Shown: positions 1 through 5,257 of the stretch, one piece after another | Position numbering within the stretch: position 1 is the stretch's first letter | Layout of the letters: each line of letters starts with the position of its first letter | Assembly (NCBI GenBank): GCA_007119405.1 | Contig: SKPT01000276.1 | Location: 1 to 5,643 of the forward strand | Source: Phycisphaeraceae bacterium | Lineage (GTDB): Bacteria > Planctomycetota > Phycisphaerae > Phycisphaerales > Phycisphaeraceae | DNA: 5,643 bases | Reading direction: 5' to 3' | The notes under the pieces: model-generated | Told to the model about the DNA's origin: nothing | Seen by the model: the letters and a program-made list of their open reading frames with translations, nothing else | Databases searched by the model: none | Made by a program: the position numbers and the translations under genes

Positions 1-439
1 CCTTGTCGCAGTAGGGCTCGAAGTAGGCGGAATCCTGGTGCCAGGGCACGGGGCTCTTGTTGTGGCTGGGGATCTTGGGTCGCAGGCGGTAGACGCTCGA
101 GGCGATGAGCTCCTCGCCGCAGAGTGATTCGGCGATGTCCAGGAGCTTGTCGTTGGTGATGAGCTGGAAGAAGCCCGGGCCGTTGAGCCGGCCGTCCCAC
201 ATGCTCAGCGCCAGCTCGTCCGTCTCCTCGCTGATGCGGGCCAGGCGATGGGCGAAGTCGTGCTCGGCGTAGTCGCGTGAGAGCTTGCCCTCGGCCATGA
301 GCGTGGCGACGCGCTCGTCGATGGCGCGGTTGATGTCGTCGATGGGCGGCTGAAGGTCCTCGTCGTCAAAGACATTCTCGACGACGAGGTAGCCCTCGCG
401 GTGGAAAAACGCCTGCTGTTCGTCGGTCAAACCGGCCAT
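1..439 (-). CDS. Phytanoyl-CoA dioxygenase (PhyH)-family oxygenase, N-terminal part
   Basis: The reading frame starts at ATG 439-437 and runs off the left edge after 146 full codons, so the C-terminal half is missing. Reading the minus strand gives MAGLTDEQQAFFHREGYLVV at the N-terminus, the usual opening of PhyH-like proteins (a helix, then 'F..eGYlvv.nvf'). Near the edge W133-H134-Q135-D136 carries the HxD pair that, in this family, supplies two of the three Fe(II) ligands. The second histidine and the 2-oxoglutarate-binding arginine would lie beyond the window. The family hydroxylates small organic substrates using Fe(II), O2 and 2-oxoglutarate in the cytoplasm; the substrate cannot be told from this fragment. 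A GGGAG ribosome-binding site (450-446) lies 6 nt before the start, and a promoter candidate lies upstream. The gene is divergent from the PEP-CTERM gene. Family assignment is firm; substrate and full length (usually about 250-300 aa) are not known. Confidence 0.85.
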   Translation of the reverse strand, partial: MAGLTDEQQAFFHREGYLVVENVFDDEDLQPPIDDINRAIDERVATLMAEGKLSRDYAEHDFAHRLARISEETDELALSMWDGRLNGPGFFQLITNDKLLDIAESLCGEELIASSVYRLRPKIPSHNKSPVPWHQDSAYFEPYCDK

Positions 440-473
440 GACGGGCTCCCTGGCTCGTGTTGCTCAACGCCTC

Positions 474-503
474 AGGATACCAGCCCCGGCGGCCGGTGTT
501 CAA
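474..503 (-). promoter_or_regulatory. Sigma-70-type promoter candidate for the PhyH-like gene
   Basis: On the minus strand TTGAAC (503-498) and TATCCT (479-474) are separated by 18 nt, and a TG sits one base upstream of the -10 (TGGTATCCT), an extended -10 form. The predicted start of transcription near 467 gives a leader of about 28 nt that includes the GGGAG ribosome-binding site. The match is by eye and has not been tested against background in this GC-rich DNA. Confidence 0.45.
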
Positions 504-520
504 GGCTCGACACAGGACTC

Positions 521-549
521 TTGCCGTGGCGGCGCCGGTCTGGGACAAT
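521..549 (+). promoter_or_regulatory. Sigma-70-type promoter candidate for the PEP-CTERM gene
   Basis: TTGCCG (521-526) and GACAAT (544-549) are separated by exactly 17 nt. The expected transcription start near 556 leaves a leader of about 23 nt containing the GGGGAG ribosome-binding site. This -35 lies 17 bp from the divergent -35 of the PhyH-like gene, so polymerase binding at one could affect the other. Confidence 0.5.
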
Positions 550-564
550 GGCGCCACTCGATTT

Positions 565-570
565 GGGGAG
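565..570 (+). promoter_or_regulatory. Ribosome-binding site that fixes the PEP-CTERM start
   Basis: GGGGAG ends 8 nt before ATG 579. The longer in-frame start at 438 has no such site, would lie upstream of the promoter candidate and would bury the signal peptide 47 residues inside the protein. The start at 579 is therefore preferred. Confidence 0.7.
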
Positions 571-578
571 TTCTGACC

Positions 579-2288
579 ATGCGTGTATCGTCTGTGTGTG
601 TGTTTGTGGCGGGTTTGCTGCTGTTTTCGTCCATGGAGGCCGCCGGCCGAACCTGGCACGCCGGCACGGCCCCGGCCGCCCCGAGCGTCGATAGCCTGCC
701 GCTCGTGACCAGCGTCAGCCAGTACGGCATCACCTGGAGCTTTGACGAGCCCGTGCGGGTGGGCCGGTTCCTCACCGGCGACTACTACGTTGTCGGCCCG
801 GCCACCGTCACCTCCGTCAGCCCCGCGCCGACGGGCAGCGGCTCGAGCTTCCGCAATGGCTCGATGCTCAACCCCAGCGTCGACACCGGCGCCGCGTACG
901 ACGGCCGACACCTCAACGCCACGTGGGCACTGAACCGCGCCGCCCCGTTCCCGCTCGAGATCAACCCCGGCGACTCGCTGGTCTCCTCGATCAGCCTCGA
1001 CGAGCCGACATTCAACGAGATCATCGTCCACAGCGGCTCGACGGAGACGACGCCCCTGCGCACGCTGGCGGTGCTCACCGCCCTGGACGAGCCCGTGCCG
1101 CGGGACACCTTCCGCCCCGGCTACGCGGACCTGCAAAAGGACCGCCTCCACCGCGCCAGCGACATTCCGGCGATGATGTGGGACGCGCTGCCGCGGCTGG
1201 AGATTCCCGGCAGCCAGCCAAGCTTCGACTGGCTTGAGCGCGCGTTCGAGCGGCCCTGGATCGACCACGTCTACGGCTGGGGCAGCCGTGACATGCACGC
1301 CGTCGAGAACATGCCCGGCTACGGGCGCGAGGTCGGGCGCGTCGTCTCCATGGGCGGGCTCAAGCTCATGGGCGACTTCACGCCCGAGGACAAGGCCACG
1401 CTCATGTACGGCATGATGCAGGTCGGCATCGACAACTGGGCCATCGCCCAGCGCGGTGGTGGCTGGCCGGCGCAGGGCGGCTTCGGCAACGGGCGCAAGC
1501 TCCCCATCGTGCTCGCGGCCATGATGCTCCAGGACCCCGACATGCTCGAGATCGCCGCCAACGCGCCCGACGCCGTCTATGGCGAGGATCAGCACACCGC
1601 CTGGGGCGATGCCTGGACCGGCGCCGACGTCCTCTTCACCGGCCAGTACCCCGACGCCTACGCCTCAGACCCCGTCGCTCACGAAGCCCGTGGGCCCTAC
1701 GAGCACCTGCACCCCGACGACTGGCCGGCACGCCTGGGCGAGGCCTATCGCCGCTGCTGCACGAGCATCTCCTGGGTCGGCCAGGCGCTGGCGACGATGA
1801 TGATGGGCGCCGAGGACGTCTGGGACCACGACCCCTTCTTCGCCTATGTCGACCGCTGGATGACCGAGGACGACACCGAGCACCTCCAGATCATCAACGA
1901 CGCCGGGTGGAGCATGACCACCGCCAGTTGGAACCGCCAGGGCCAGGCCTGGGACGCCATCGTCAACAACATGTGGGCGGCCTACCGCGACGACCTGCCC
2001 GATCCGATGCCCCGGCTGCTGATGGGCGATCTCAACCTCGATGGCGTCGTGGACACCGGCGACGTGGCGGCGTTCGTGCTGGCGCTGACGGACCCGCAGG
2101 CCTACATGCAGCAGTACGGCGTCGACCCGGCCCGCATCGGCGACCTCAACGCCGACGGCGCGTTCGACACCGGCGACGTGGCCGCGTTCGTGCAGATGCT
2201 CGTGGGCAACAGCGCCGTGCCGGAGCCCGGCAGCGCGGCGCTGCTGGTGGTGGGCGGGATGCTGCTGCTGCGAAGGCGTCGGCGATGA
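579..2288 (+). CDS. Exported PEP-CTERM protein with paired dockerin-like repeats
   Basis: This 569-aa protein is built for export. Residues 1-22 form a signal peptide (Arg2, a hydrophobic core V6-F16, then small residues A21-A22-G23). Residues ~38-160 look like a beta-sandwich with the phrase GDYYVVGP and Gly/Asn/Ser-rich loops. Residues ~165-470 are rich in Trp and amphipathic helices (W218-L-E-R, the GGGWPAQGG and GNGRK segments, Y390-RRCCT), which suggests an alpha/alpha-toroid fold as in many polysaccharide-active enzymes; I infer this from composition only. Two dockerin type I-like calcium loops follow: D484/N486/D488/D492/D495 and D522/N524/D526/D530/D533. The C-terminus is VPEP (547-550), a short hydrophobic stretch to L564, then five arginines (565-569). 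This is the PEP-CTERM signal, handled by an exosortase that removes the tail and attaches or releases the protein at the envelope. The gene has its own promoter and ribosome-binding site. Catalytic activity and substrate are unknown. Confidence 0.88.
   Translation: MRVSSVCVFVAGLLLFSSMEAAGRTWHAGTAPAAPSVDSLPLVTSVSQYGITWSFDEPVRVGRFLTGDYYVVGPATVTSVSPAPTGSGSSFRNGSMLNPSVDTGAAYDGRHLNATWALNRAAPFPLEINPGDSLVSSISLDEPTFNEIIVHSGSTETTPLRTLAVLTALDEPVPRDTFRPGYADLQKDRLHRASDIPAMMWDALPRLEIPGSQPSFDWLERAFERPWIDHVYGWGSRDMHAVENMPGYGREVGRVVSMGGLKLMGDFTPEDKATLMYGMMQVGIDNWAIAQRGGGWPAQGGFGNGRKLPIVLAAMMLQDPDMLEIAANAPDAVYGEDQHTAWGDAWTGADVLFTGQYPDAYASDPVAHEARGPYEHLHPDDWPARLGEAYRRCCTSISWVGQALATMMMGAEDVWDHDPFFAYVDRWMTEDDTEHLQIINDAGWSMTTASWNRQGQAWDAIVNNMWAAYRDDLPDPMPRLLMGDLNLDGVVDTGDVAAFVLALTDPQAYMQQYGVDPARIGDLNADGAFDTGDVAAFVQMLVGNSAVPEPGSAALLVVGGMLLLRRRRR
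2052..2192 (+). repeat. Internal duplication encoding the two dockerin-like calcium loops
   Basis: The 27 nt at 2052-2078 and at 2166-2192 differ at one base and lie 114 bp (38 codons) apart. Each encodes the second half of a DxNxDGxxDxxD calcium loop plus the start of its helix (DTGDVAAFV). In dockerin type I domains two such loop-helix units pack into one domain that binds cohesins. Here the unit is followed directly by a PEP-CTERM tail, so the pair may serve calcium-dependent folding or protein-protein contact at the envelope. Confidence 0.85.
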
Positions 2289-2323
2289 AGGCGAGGCGGA
2301 AAACGGGTGCCCCTGAAGGATTT

Positions 2324-2337
2324 CTCGCGAAAGCGAG
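2324..2337. terminator. Small GNRA hairpin after the PEP-CTERM gene
   Basis: CTCGC-GAAA-GCGAG forms a 5-bp stem capped by a GNRA-class tetraloop, 35 nt after the stop codon. No T tract follows, so it is at best a weak terminator or an mRNA 3'-end stabiliser. Confidence 0.3.
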
Positions 2338-2353
2338 CGGATGGTGCTTTCCC

Positions 2354-2440
2354 GGTGCCACACCGCATGCCGAAGGCTGCTGTGTGCGGCGCGCCATTGA
2401 TCTTCGCACACCGCACCCTGTCGGGATGCTGTGTGGCACC
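2354..2440. repeat. Twin-hairpin palindromic element (87 bp), family A
   Basis: The outer ends form an imperfect 20-bp inverted repeat (2354-2373 against 2421-2440, 18 of 20 matching, beginning ggtgccacac and ending gtgtggcacc). The element also divides into two related hairpins: 2359-2386 and 2407-2435, each reading CACAC-c-GCA ... TGC-t-GTGTG with different loops (gaa and tgtc). Direct repeats cacaccgca (2359, 2407) and tgctgtgtg (2378, 2427) mark the two halves. This is the plan of REP-doublet or BIME-like elements, and it parallels the elements at 2612-2697 and 5053-5138 although the sequence differs apart from the ggtgccac/gtggcacc ends. It lies in the gap between convergent gene ends. 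No transposase is present in the window. Confidence 0.7.
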
Positions 2441-2441
2441 C

Positions 2442-2459
2442 CATTGCGGTGAAGCAATG
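2442..2459. repeat. 6-bp hairpin beside the family A element
   Basis: CATTGC-GGTGAA-GCAATG folds into a perfect 6-bp stem with a 6-nt loop, starting 2 bp after the twin-hairpin element ends. It may belong to that element or be a decayed neighbour. It has no T tract and no gene reads directly into it. Confidence 0.35.
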
Positions 2460-2487
2460 CGAAGTAGCGAAGGTAAACCCATGAATC

Positions 2488-2523
2488 TTCTTCGCGACCT
2501 TCGCCTCCTTCGCTTCTTCGCGG
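2488..2523. repeat. Degenerate 9-nt tandem tract (nnCTTCGCn)
   Basis: Four consecutive 9-mers read ttcttcgcg, accttcgcc, tccttcgct and tcttcgcgg. The shared core is cTTCGC. The tract is non-coding by context: no gene with a ribosome-binding site covers it. From general memory, similar 8-10-nt periodic C/T-rich tracts recur in intergenic DNA of many GC-rich bacteria, with unknown function. Confidence 0.55.
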
Positions 2524-2611
2524 TTGTCGGAAGCCCCATCCATGGCTTTCCTTTGCTTGGTGGCCTTTCCGTGCCCTCTGTGCCCGTGTGGTGAATAACC
2601 CCCCCAGCCCG

Positions 2612-2697
2612 GCGTGCCACGGCTTGTCCCGCAGGGCAAGCCGTGCACTTGTCAACGACCGCACGGCTTGCCGCTTCCCGGTCAAGCCGTGACACCC
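2612..2697. repeat. Twin-hairpin palindromic element (86 bp), family B copy 1
   Basis: Two hairpins have identical arms: CACGGCTTG (2618-2626) with CAAGCCGTG (2637-2645), loop 10 nt, and CACGGCTTG (2662-2670) with CAAGCCGTG (2683-2691), loop 12 nt. A 16-nt spacer separates them. Because all arms are complementary, the first arm can also pair with the last, giving one long cruciform. It matches the copy at 5053-5138 in the same orientation, with 30 of 34 bases identical over the left hairpin and 32 of 36 over the right. It lies in the gap downstream of both the PEP-CTERM gene and the symporter gene. Confidence 0.85.
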
Positions 2698-2698
2698 G

Positions 2699-2782
2699 AC
2701 GCCGTGAACTTTTGCGTAGCGGCGCTGATGCAGGGTGGGTTTCGCTTCGCTCTACCCACCCTACAACGGAGGTTCACGGCGT
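2699..2782. repeat. Nested inverted-repeat element (84 bp)
   Basis: An outer perfect 11-bp inverted repeat, ACGCCGTGAAC (2699-2709) with GTTCACGGCGT (2772-2782), encloses an inner perfect 9-bp repeat, AGGGTGGGT (2732-2740) with ACCCACCCT (2754-2762). It begins 2 bp after the family B element ends. Its sequence differs from families A and B, but its length is similar. Confidence 0.6.
2732..2762 (-). terminator. Candidate hairpin terminator for the symporter gene
   Basis: The 9-bp GC-rich stem AGGGTGGGT/ACCCACCCT with a 13-nt loop is the strongest simple hairpin downstream of the symporter stop codon (about 92 nt beyond it in transcript direction). There is no T run, and it is part of a repeat element, so the terminator role is only a possibility. 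Confidence 0.25.
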
Positions 2783-2854
2783 AGCGTGGCGCCCGGCCCA
2801 CCGTATCGCCCGTCTGCTACCCATCTGTGGTGCAGCCACGCCCGCATGCAGAAG

Positions 2855-4384
2855 TCAATCACCCTGGATCCTGGCCTTGGCCGGCCACCGCCACGTCACG
2901 AGGAGGATCGCCAGCAGCGAGAGCGTGAAGCCCGGCAGCAGCTCGTAGAGCTCGAGCAGGGGGGCGAGGGCGTTGAGGAGGCGGTCGGCCATGCTGACGT
3001 AAGGTTGGTCGAGCTCGGCGAGGCGGTCGGCGGCGTCGCCGGCGAGGCTGCGCAGCCACCGCCAGGCGAAGATGGTCACGGCCCCGACGATCATGCCCGC
3101 CGCCGCGGCCGCCCCGCTCATGCGTCGCCACAGCAGCGACACGAGGATCACCGGGCCGAACGTCGCGCCGAAGCCCGCCCAGGCATAGGCGACCAGCTCC
3201 AGCACGCGGCTGTCCGGGTCCGACGCCAGCGCGAAGGCGGTCAGCGCCACGCCCACCACGGCCGCACGCCCGACCCACACCAACTCGGCGGGGCCCGCCT
3301 TGTCGCGGATCAGCCCGCGGTAGAGGTCTTCCGTCACCGCCGAGGACGCCACGAGCAGTTGCGAGTCGGCGGTGCTCATCACGGCCGCCAGAATCGCCGC
3401 CAGCGCCACCCCGGCCAGCAGCGGGTGGAACAGGTCGTTGACGAGGTGGATGAACACCCGCTCGCTGTCGTCGCCGTCGGCCATGAGCCCCGGCCCGTAG
3501 TAGCCCGCCCCGATGAGCCCGACCGCCACGGCGAAAAAGAGGCAGACGGTCACCCAGCCCATGGCGATGCGGCGGGCGGCGCCCATGCGCTGCGGCTGCT
3601 CGATCGCCATGAAGCGCACGAGGATGTGCGGCTGGCCGAAGTACCCCAGCCCCCACGCCAGGCTCGAGAGGATGCCGACAACCCCCAGCGACGCGCCCGC
3701 TTCGCCGACGAAGGCGCGGAGCAGGTCCGGGTCATGGTCGCGCACCGCCTCGCCCGCGCCGGCGAAGCCGCCCAGTGCCCAGAGCCCAACGAGCCCGGCC
3801 CCGACGAGCGCGACGAACATGAGACCTGCCTGGAGCGTGTCGGTCCAGCTCACGGCCAGGAACCCGCCGAACGCGGTGTAGAGCAGGATCGTCACGGCCC
3901 CGGCGGTGACGGCCCAGAGGTAGTCGATGCCGAAGACGCTCTGAAAGAGCAGCCCGCCGGCGACGAGCATCGCGCCGGTGTAGAGGGTGAAGAAGATAAG
4001 AATGCCCAGGGCCGCGAGGAAGCGCAGCAGGCGCGTCGAGTCGTCGAAGCGGGCTTCGAAGTAGTCGGGGATGGTCAGCGCGTTGCCCAGGCGCTGGGTG
4101 GCCTCGCGCAGGCACGGCGCGACGAAGCGCCAGTTGAGGTAGGTGCCCACGAGCAGGCCCAGGGGCATCCACGACGCGGCGAGCCCGACGCGGTACGCCA
4201 GCCCGGGCAGGCCCAGCAGCAGCCAGCCGCTCATGTCCGACGCCTGGGCGCTGAGCGCGGTGACCCAGGGCCCGAGGCGTCGGCCGCCGAGGATGTAGTC
4301 GGCCAGGTCGCGCGTCCTGCGGTAGGCCAGGTAGCCCAGGCCGAGCACGATGAGCAGGTAGATCACGAACGTGGTTTCGATCAT
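2855..4384 (-). CDS. putP: Sodium/proline symporter (PutP type, SSS family)
   Basis: This 509-aa integral inner-membrane protein belongs to the sodium:solute symporter family and is close in length to Escherichia coli PutP (502 aa). It should import proline with Na+. PutP landmarks are present in order: DYILGGRRLGPWVTALSAQ (29-47), ASDMSGW with D50, S52 and G53 (E. coli D55, S57, G58 of the Na+ and proline sites), GGFLAVSWTDTLQAG, GYFGQPHILVRFM, and MSTADSQLL with S337 and T338 (E. coli S340 and T341, Na2-site residues). About a dozen hydrophobic segments are spread along the chain, fitting the 13-helix LeuT-like topology. The start at 4384 has GGAG (4395-4392) 7 nt upstream. The gene is divergent from the cupin gene. 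Proline is the best substrate guess because the site residues match PutP; a related amino acid is possible. Confidence 0.93.
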   Translation of the reverse strand: MIETTFVIYLLIVLGLGYLAYRRTRDLADYILGGRRLGPWVTALSAQASDMSGWLLLGLPGLAYRVGLAASWMPLGLLVGTYLNWRFVAPCLREATQRLGNALTIPDYFEARFDDSTRLLRFLAALGILIFFTLYTGAMLVAGGLLFQSVFGIDYLWAVTAGAVTILLYTAFGGFLAVSWTDTLQAGLMFVALVGAGLVGLWALGGFAGAGEAVRDHDPDLLRAFVGEAGASLGVVGILSSLAWGLGYFGQPHILVRFMAIEQPQRMGAARRIAMGWVTVCLFFAVAVGLIGAGYYGPGLMADGDDSERVFIHLVNDLFHPLLAGVALAAILAAVMSTADSQLLVASSAVTEDLYRGLIRDKAGPAELVWVGRAAVVGVALTAFALASDPDSRVLELVAYAWAGFGATFGPVILVSLLWRRMSGAAAAAGMIVGAVTIFAWRWLRSLAGDAADRLAELDQPYVSMADRLLNALAPLLELYELLPGFTLSLLAILLVTWRWPAKARIQGD

Positions 4385-4407
4385 GGGTGGGCTCCACGAG
4401 CGGCCAC

Positions 4408-4437
4408 AGTATGCTTATGAGAGGTTGCATCGGCCAA
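4408..4437 (-). promoter_or_regulatory. Weak promoter candidate for the symporter gene
   Basis: On the minus strand TTGGCC (4437-4432) and CATACT (4413-4408) lie 18 nt apart, four of six matches each to the sigma-70 boxes. Transcription would start near 4401, just upstream of the GGAG ribosome-binding site. Confidence 0.35.
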
Positions 4438-4460
4438 TCGACCTGCCGGGCTCGACTCGC

Positions 4461-4489
4461 TTGCCCGCGGCCCGGGGCTGGCCAATCAT
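4461..4489 (+). promoter_or_regulatory. Promoter candidate for the cupin gene
   Basis: TTGCCC (4461-4466) and AATCAT (4484-4489) are separated by 17 nt. The leader from about 4496 to the start would be ~25 nt and include the GGAGAG ribosome-binding site. The geometry resembles the promoter of the PEP-CTERM gene (TTGCCG-N17-GACAAT). Confidence 0.4.
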
Positions 4490-4509
4490 CCCCGGCGCTT
4501 GCGCCACCT

Positions 4510-4515
4510 GGAGAG
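4510..4515 (+). promoter_or_regulatory. Ribosome-binding site that fixes the cupin start
   Basis: GGAGAG ends 5 nt before ATG 4521. An in-frame ATG at 4371 would overlap the symporter gene and add 50 residues with no family character, so 4521 is chosen. Confidence 0.7.
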
Positions 4516-4520
4516 CATCG

Positions 4521-5012
4521 ATGAGCACCAAACCCACCATCCTCGGGCCCGACGCCGGTGACAGCTTCGACTTCGGCGGCCTGGGCGTGCAATGGAAGAT
4601 CGACGGCCCCGCCACGGGCGAGCGCTTCTCCATCGTCCACCACCCCATCGCCCCGCGCGCCCTGGCTGCCCCGCTGCACTACCACCACAACGAGGACGAG
4701 TACTCCTACGTGCTTGAGGGCAAGCTCGGGGCGCTGCTCGGCGACGACGCCGTCACCGCCGGGCCCGGCACGTGGGTGTTCAAGCCCCGGCACCAGTGGC
4801 ACACGTTCTGGAACGCCGGGCATGAGCCCTGCCTGATCATCGAGGTGATTTCGCCCGCGGGCTTCGAGAACTTTTTCCGCGAGATCGCGGCCGCGTGGGG
4901 CGACATGACCGCCTTCGCCCGCATCAACGAGAAGTACAAGCTCGACATGGACTTTGATAGCGTCCCGCAGTTGTGCGAGCGGTTCAATTTGACGTTTCCC
5001 AAGCTGGGGTGA
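4521..5012 (+). CDS. Single-domain cupin protein
   Basis: This 163-aa cytoplasmic protein holds one cupin beta-barrel. Motif 1 is H53-Y-H55-H-N-E-D-E60 followed by YSYVLEGKLG; H53, H55 and E60 are the expected metal ligands. Motif 2 spans G83-T-W-V-F-K-P89 to H94-T-F-W-N98, with H94 the fourth ligand. The tail, SPAGFENFFREIA (111-123), is typical of a family of small stand-alone cupins found in many soil and aquatic bacteria. All four metal positions are intact, so metal binding (Fe, Mn, Ni or Zn) is likely. The reaction is unknown: members of this fold include dioxygenases, isomerases and ligand sensors. It is divergent from the putP gene over 136 bp, and whether the two share a regulator cannot be seen. 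No terminator with a T tract follows; repeats begin within about 40 bp. Confidence 0.88.
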   Translation: MSTKPTILGPDAGDSFDFGGLGVQWKIDGPATGERFSIVHHPIAPRALAAPLHYHHNEDEYSYVLEGKLGALLGDDAVTAGPGTWVFKPRHQWHTFWNAGHEPCLIIEVISPAGFENFFREIAAAWGDMTAFARINEKYKLDMDFDSVPQLCERFNLTFPKLG

Positions 5013-5015
5013 GCT

Positions 5016-5040
5016 GCGAAGGCGCAAAGGGGCACGAAGC
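5016..5040. repeat. Decayed ~9-nt periodic tract (GCGAAG-like)
   Basis: Immediately after the cupin stop, gcgaagg, gcaaagg and acgaagc follow at 8- and 10-nt steps. On the minus strand these read as CTTCG/CTTTG units like the tract at 2488-2523, in opposite orientation. The match is loose. Confidence 0.25.
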
Positions 5041-5052
5041 AGCGTGCAACGT

Positions 5053-5138
5053 GGGTGCCACGGCTTGACCCGAAGGGCGAGCCGTGCGCCTTGTGCCAAC
5101 CGCACGGCTTGCCGCTGCGCGGACAAGCCGTGGCACCC
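5053..5138. repeat. Twin-hairpin palindromic element (86 bp), family B copy 2
   Basis: This copy has a perfect 15-bp terminal inverted repeat, gggtgccacggcttg (5053-5067) with caagccgtggcaccc (5124-5138). The inner arms are CGAGCCGTG (5078-5086) and CACGGCTTG (5103-5111), so two adjacent hairpins or one long cruciform can form. The left loop (acccgaaggg) and right loop (ccgctgcgcgga) match copy 1 closely. Its end, ggtgccac/gtggcacc, is shared with the family A element at 2354-2440. It lies between the cupin gene and the AdkA-like gene, outside any coding sequence. Confidence 0.87.
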
Positions 5139-5174
5139 GGCGCTCAAGCGGTGTTTCCGGCGGAGCCTGTTCCC

Positions 5175-5204
5175 CATCAGTGTGCATCGGTGTGCATCGG
5201 TGGT
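5175..5204. repeat. 10-nt tandem triplication (CATCGGTGTG)
   Basis: Three consecutive 10-mers read catcagtgtg, catcggtgtg and catcggtggt. The tract lies about 50 bp before the start of the AdkA-like gene, upstream of its -10 box. One turn of the helix per unit would place all copies on the same DNA face. A regulatory role is possible but unsupported; similar tracts are, from general memory, common intergenic filler. Confidence 0.6.
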
Positions 5205-5245
5205 TCCTCCTTCCGTGACGCGGCGCCGCGGTGGCGGCTTTTTCC

Positions 5246-5251
5246 TACAAT
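5246..5251 (+). promoter_or_regulatory. -10 box suggesting a leaderless transcript
   Basis: TACAAT lies 6 nt before ATG 5258, which places the expected transcription start at or next to the ATG. No ribosome-binding site is seen within 15 nt upstream, and there is no clear -35 box at 16-18 nt spacing (the DNA there is gcgccgcgg). Confidence 0.5.
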
Positions 5252-5257
5252 CGCCTC

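Noticed and set aside
438..578. Upstream start at 438 for the exported protein
   Set aside because: It lacks a ribosome-binding site, lies upstream of the promoter candidate and would put a non-hydrophobic 47-residue stretch before the signal peptide.
593..602. (TG)5 run in the signal-peptide codons as a phase-variation switch
   Set aside because: Five units is short for slipped-strand switching and the codons (Val-Cys-Val) suit a signal-peptide core.
366..1595. 409-codon open frame on the minus strand across the PEP-CTERM gene
   Set aside because: It covers both the start of the PhyH-like gene and the exported-protein gene out of frame. Its composition is Val/Ala/Gly/Arg/His-rich, as expected for the antisense of GAC/GTC/GCC codons.
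2307..2594. 95-codon open frame in the repeat-rich gap
   Set aside because: It is made almost entirely of the twin-hairpin element and the 9-nt tract, has no ribosome-binding site, and its Leu/Arg runs simply reflect the periodic DNA.
2102..2695. Arg-rich open frames on the minus strand through the gap after the exported-protein gene
   Set aside because: They run from the repeat elements into the antisense of the PEP-CTERM gene and show no motif.
2612..2697. CRISPR-like reading of the repeated CACGGCTTG units
   Set aside because: There are only two hairpins per site with no regularly spaced unique spacers, and no cas gene is visible; a palindromic doublet explains the pattern.
2735..4420. 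561-codon open frame on the plus strand opposite the symporter
   Set aside because: It is a shadow of putP in GC-rich DNA: dominated by Arg, Glu, Gly, Ala, His and Gln, with no hydrophobic pattern or family motif, while the minus strand shows full PutP signatures.
3732..5177. 481-codon open frame on the minus strand across the cupin and part of the symporter
   Set aside because: It crosses two recognised genes out of frame and passes through the family B repeat; it has no coherent domain.
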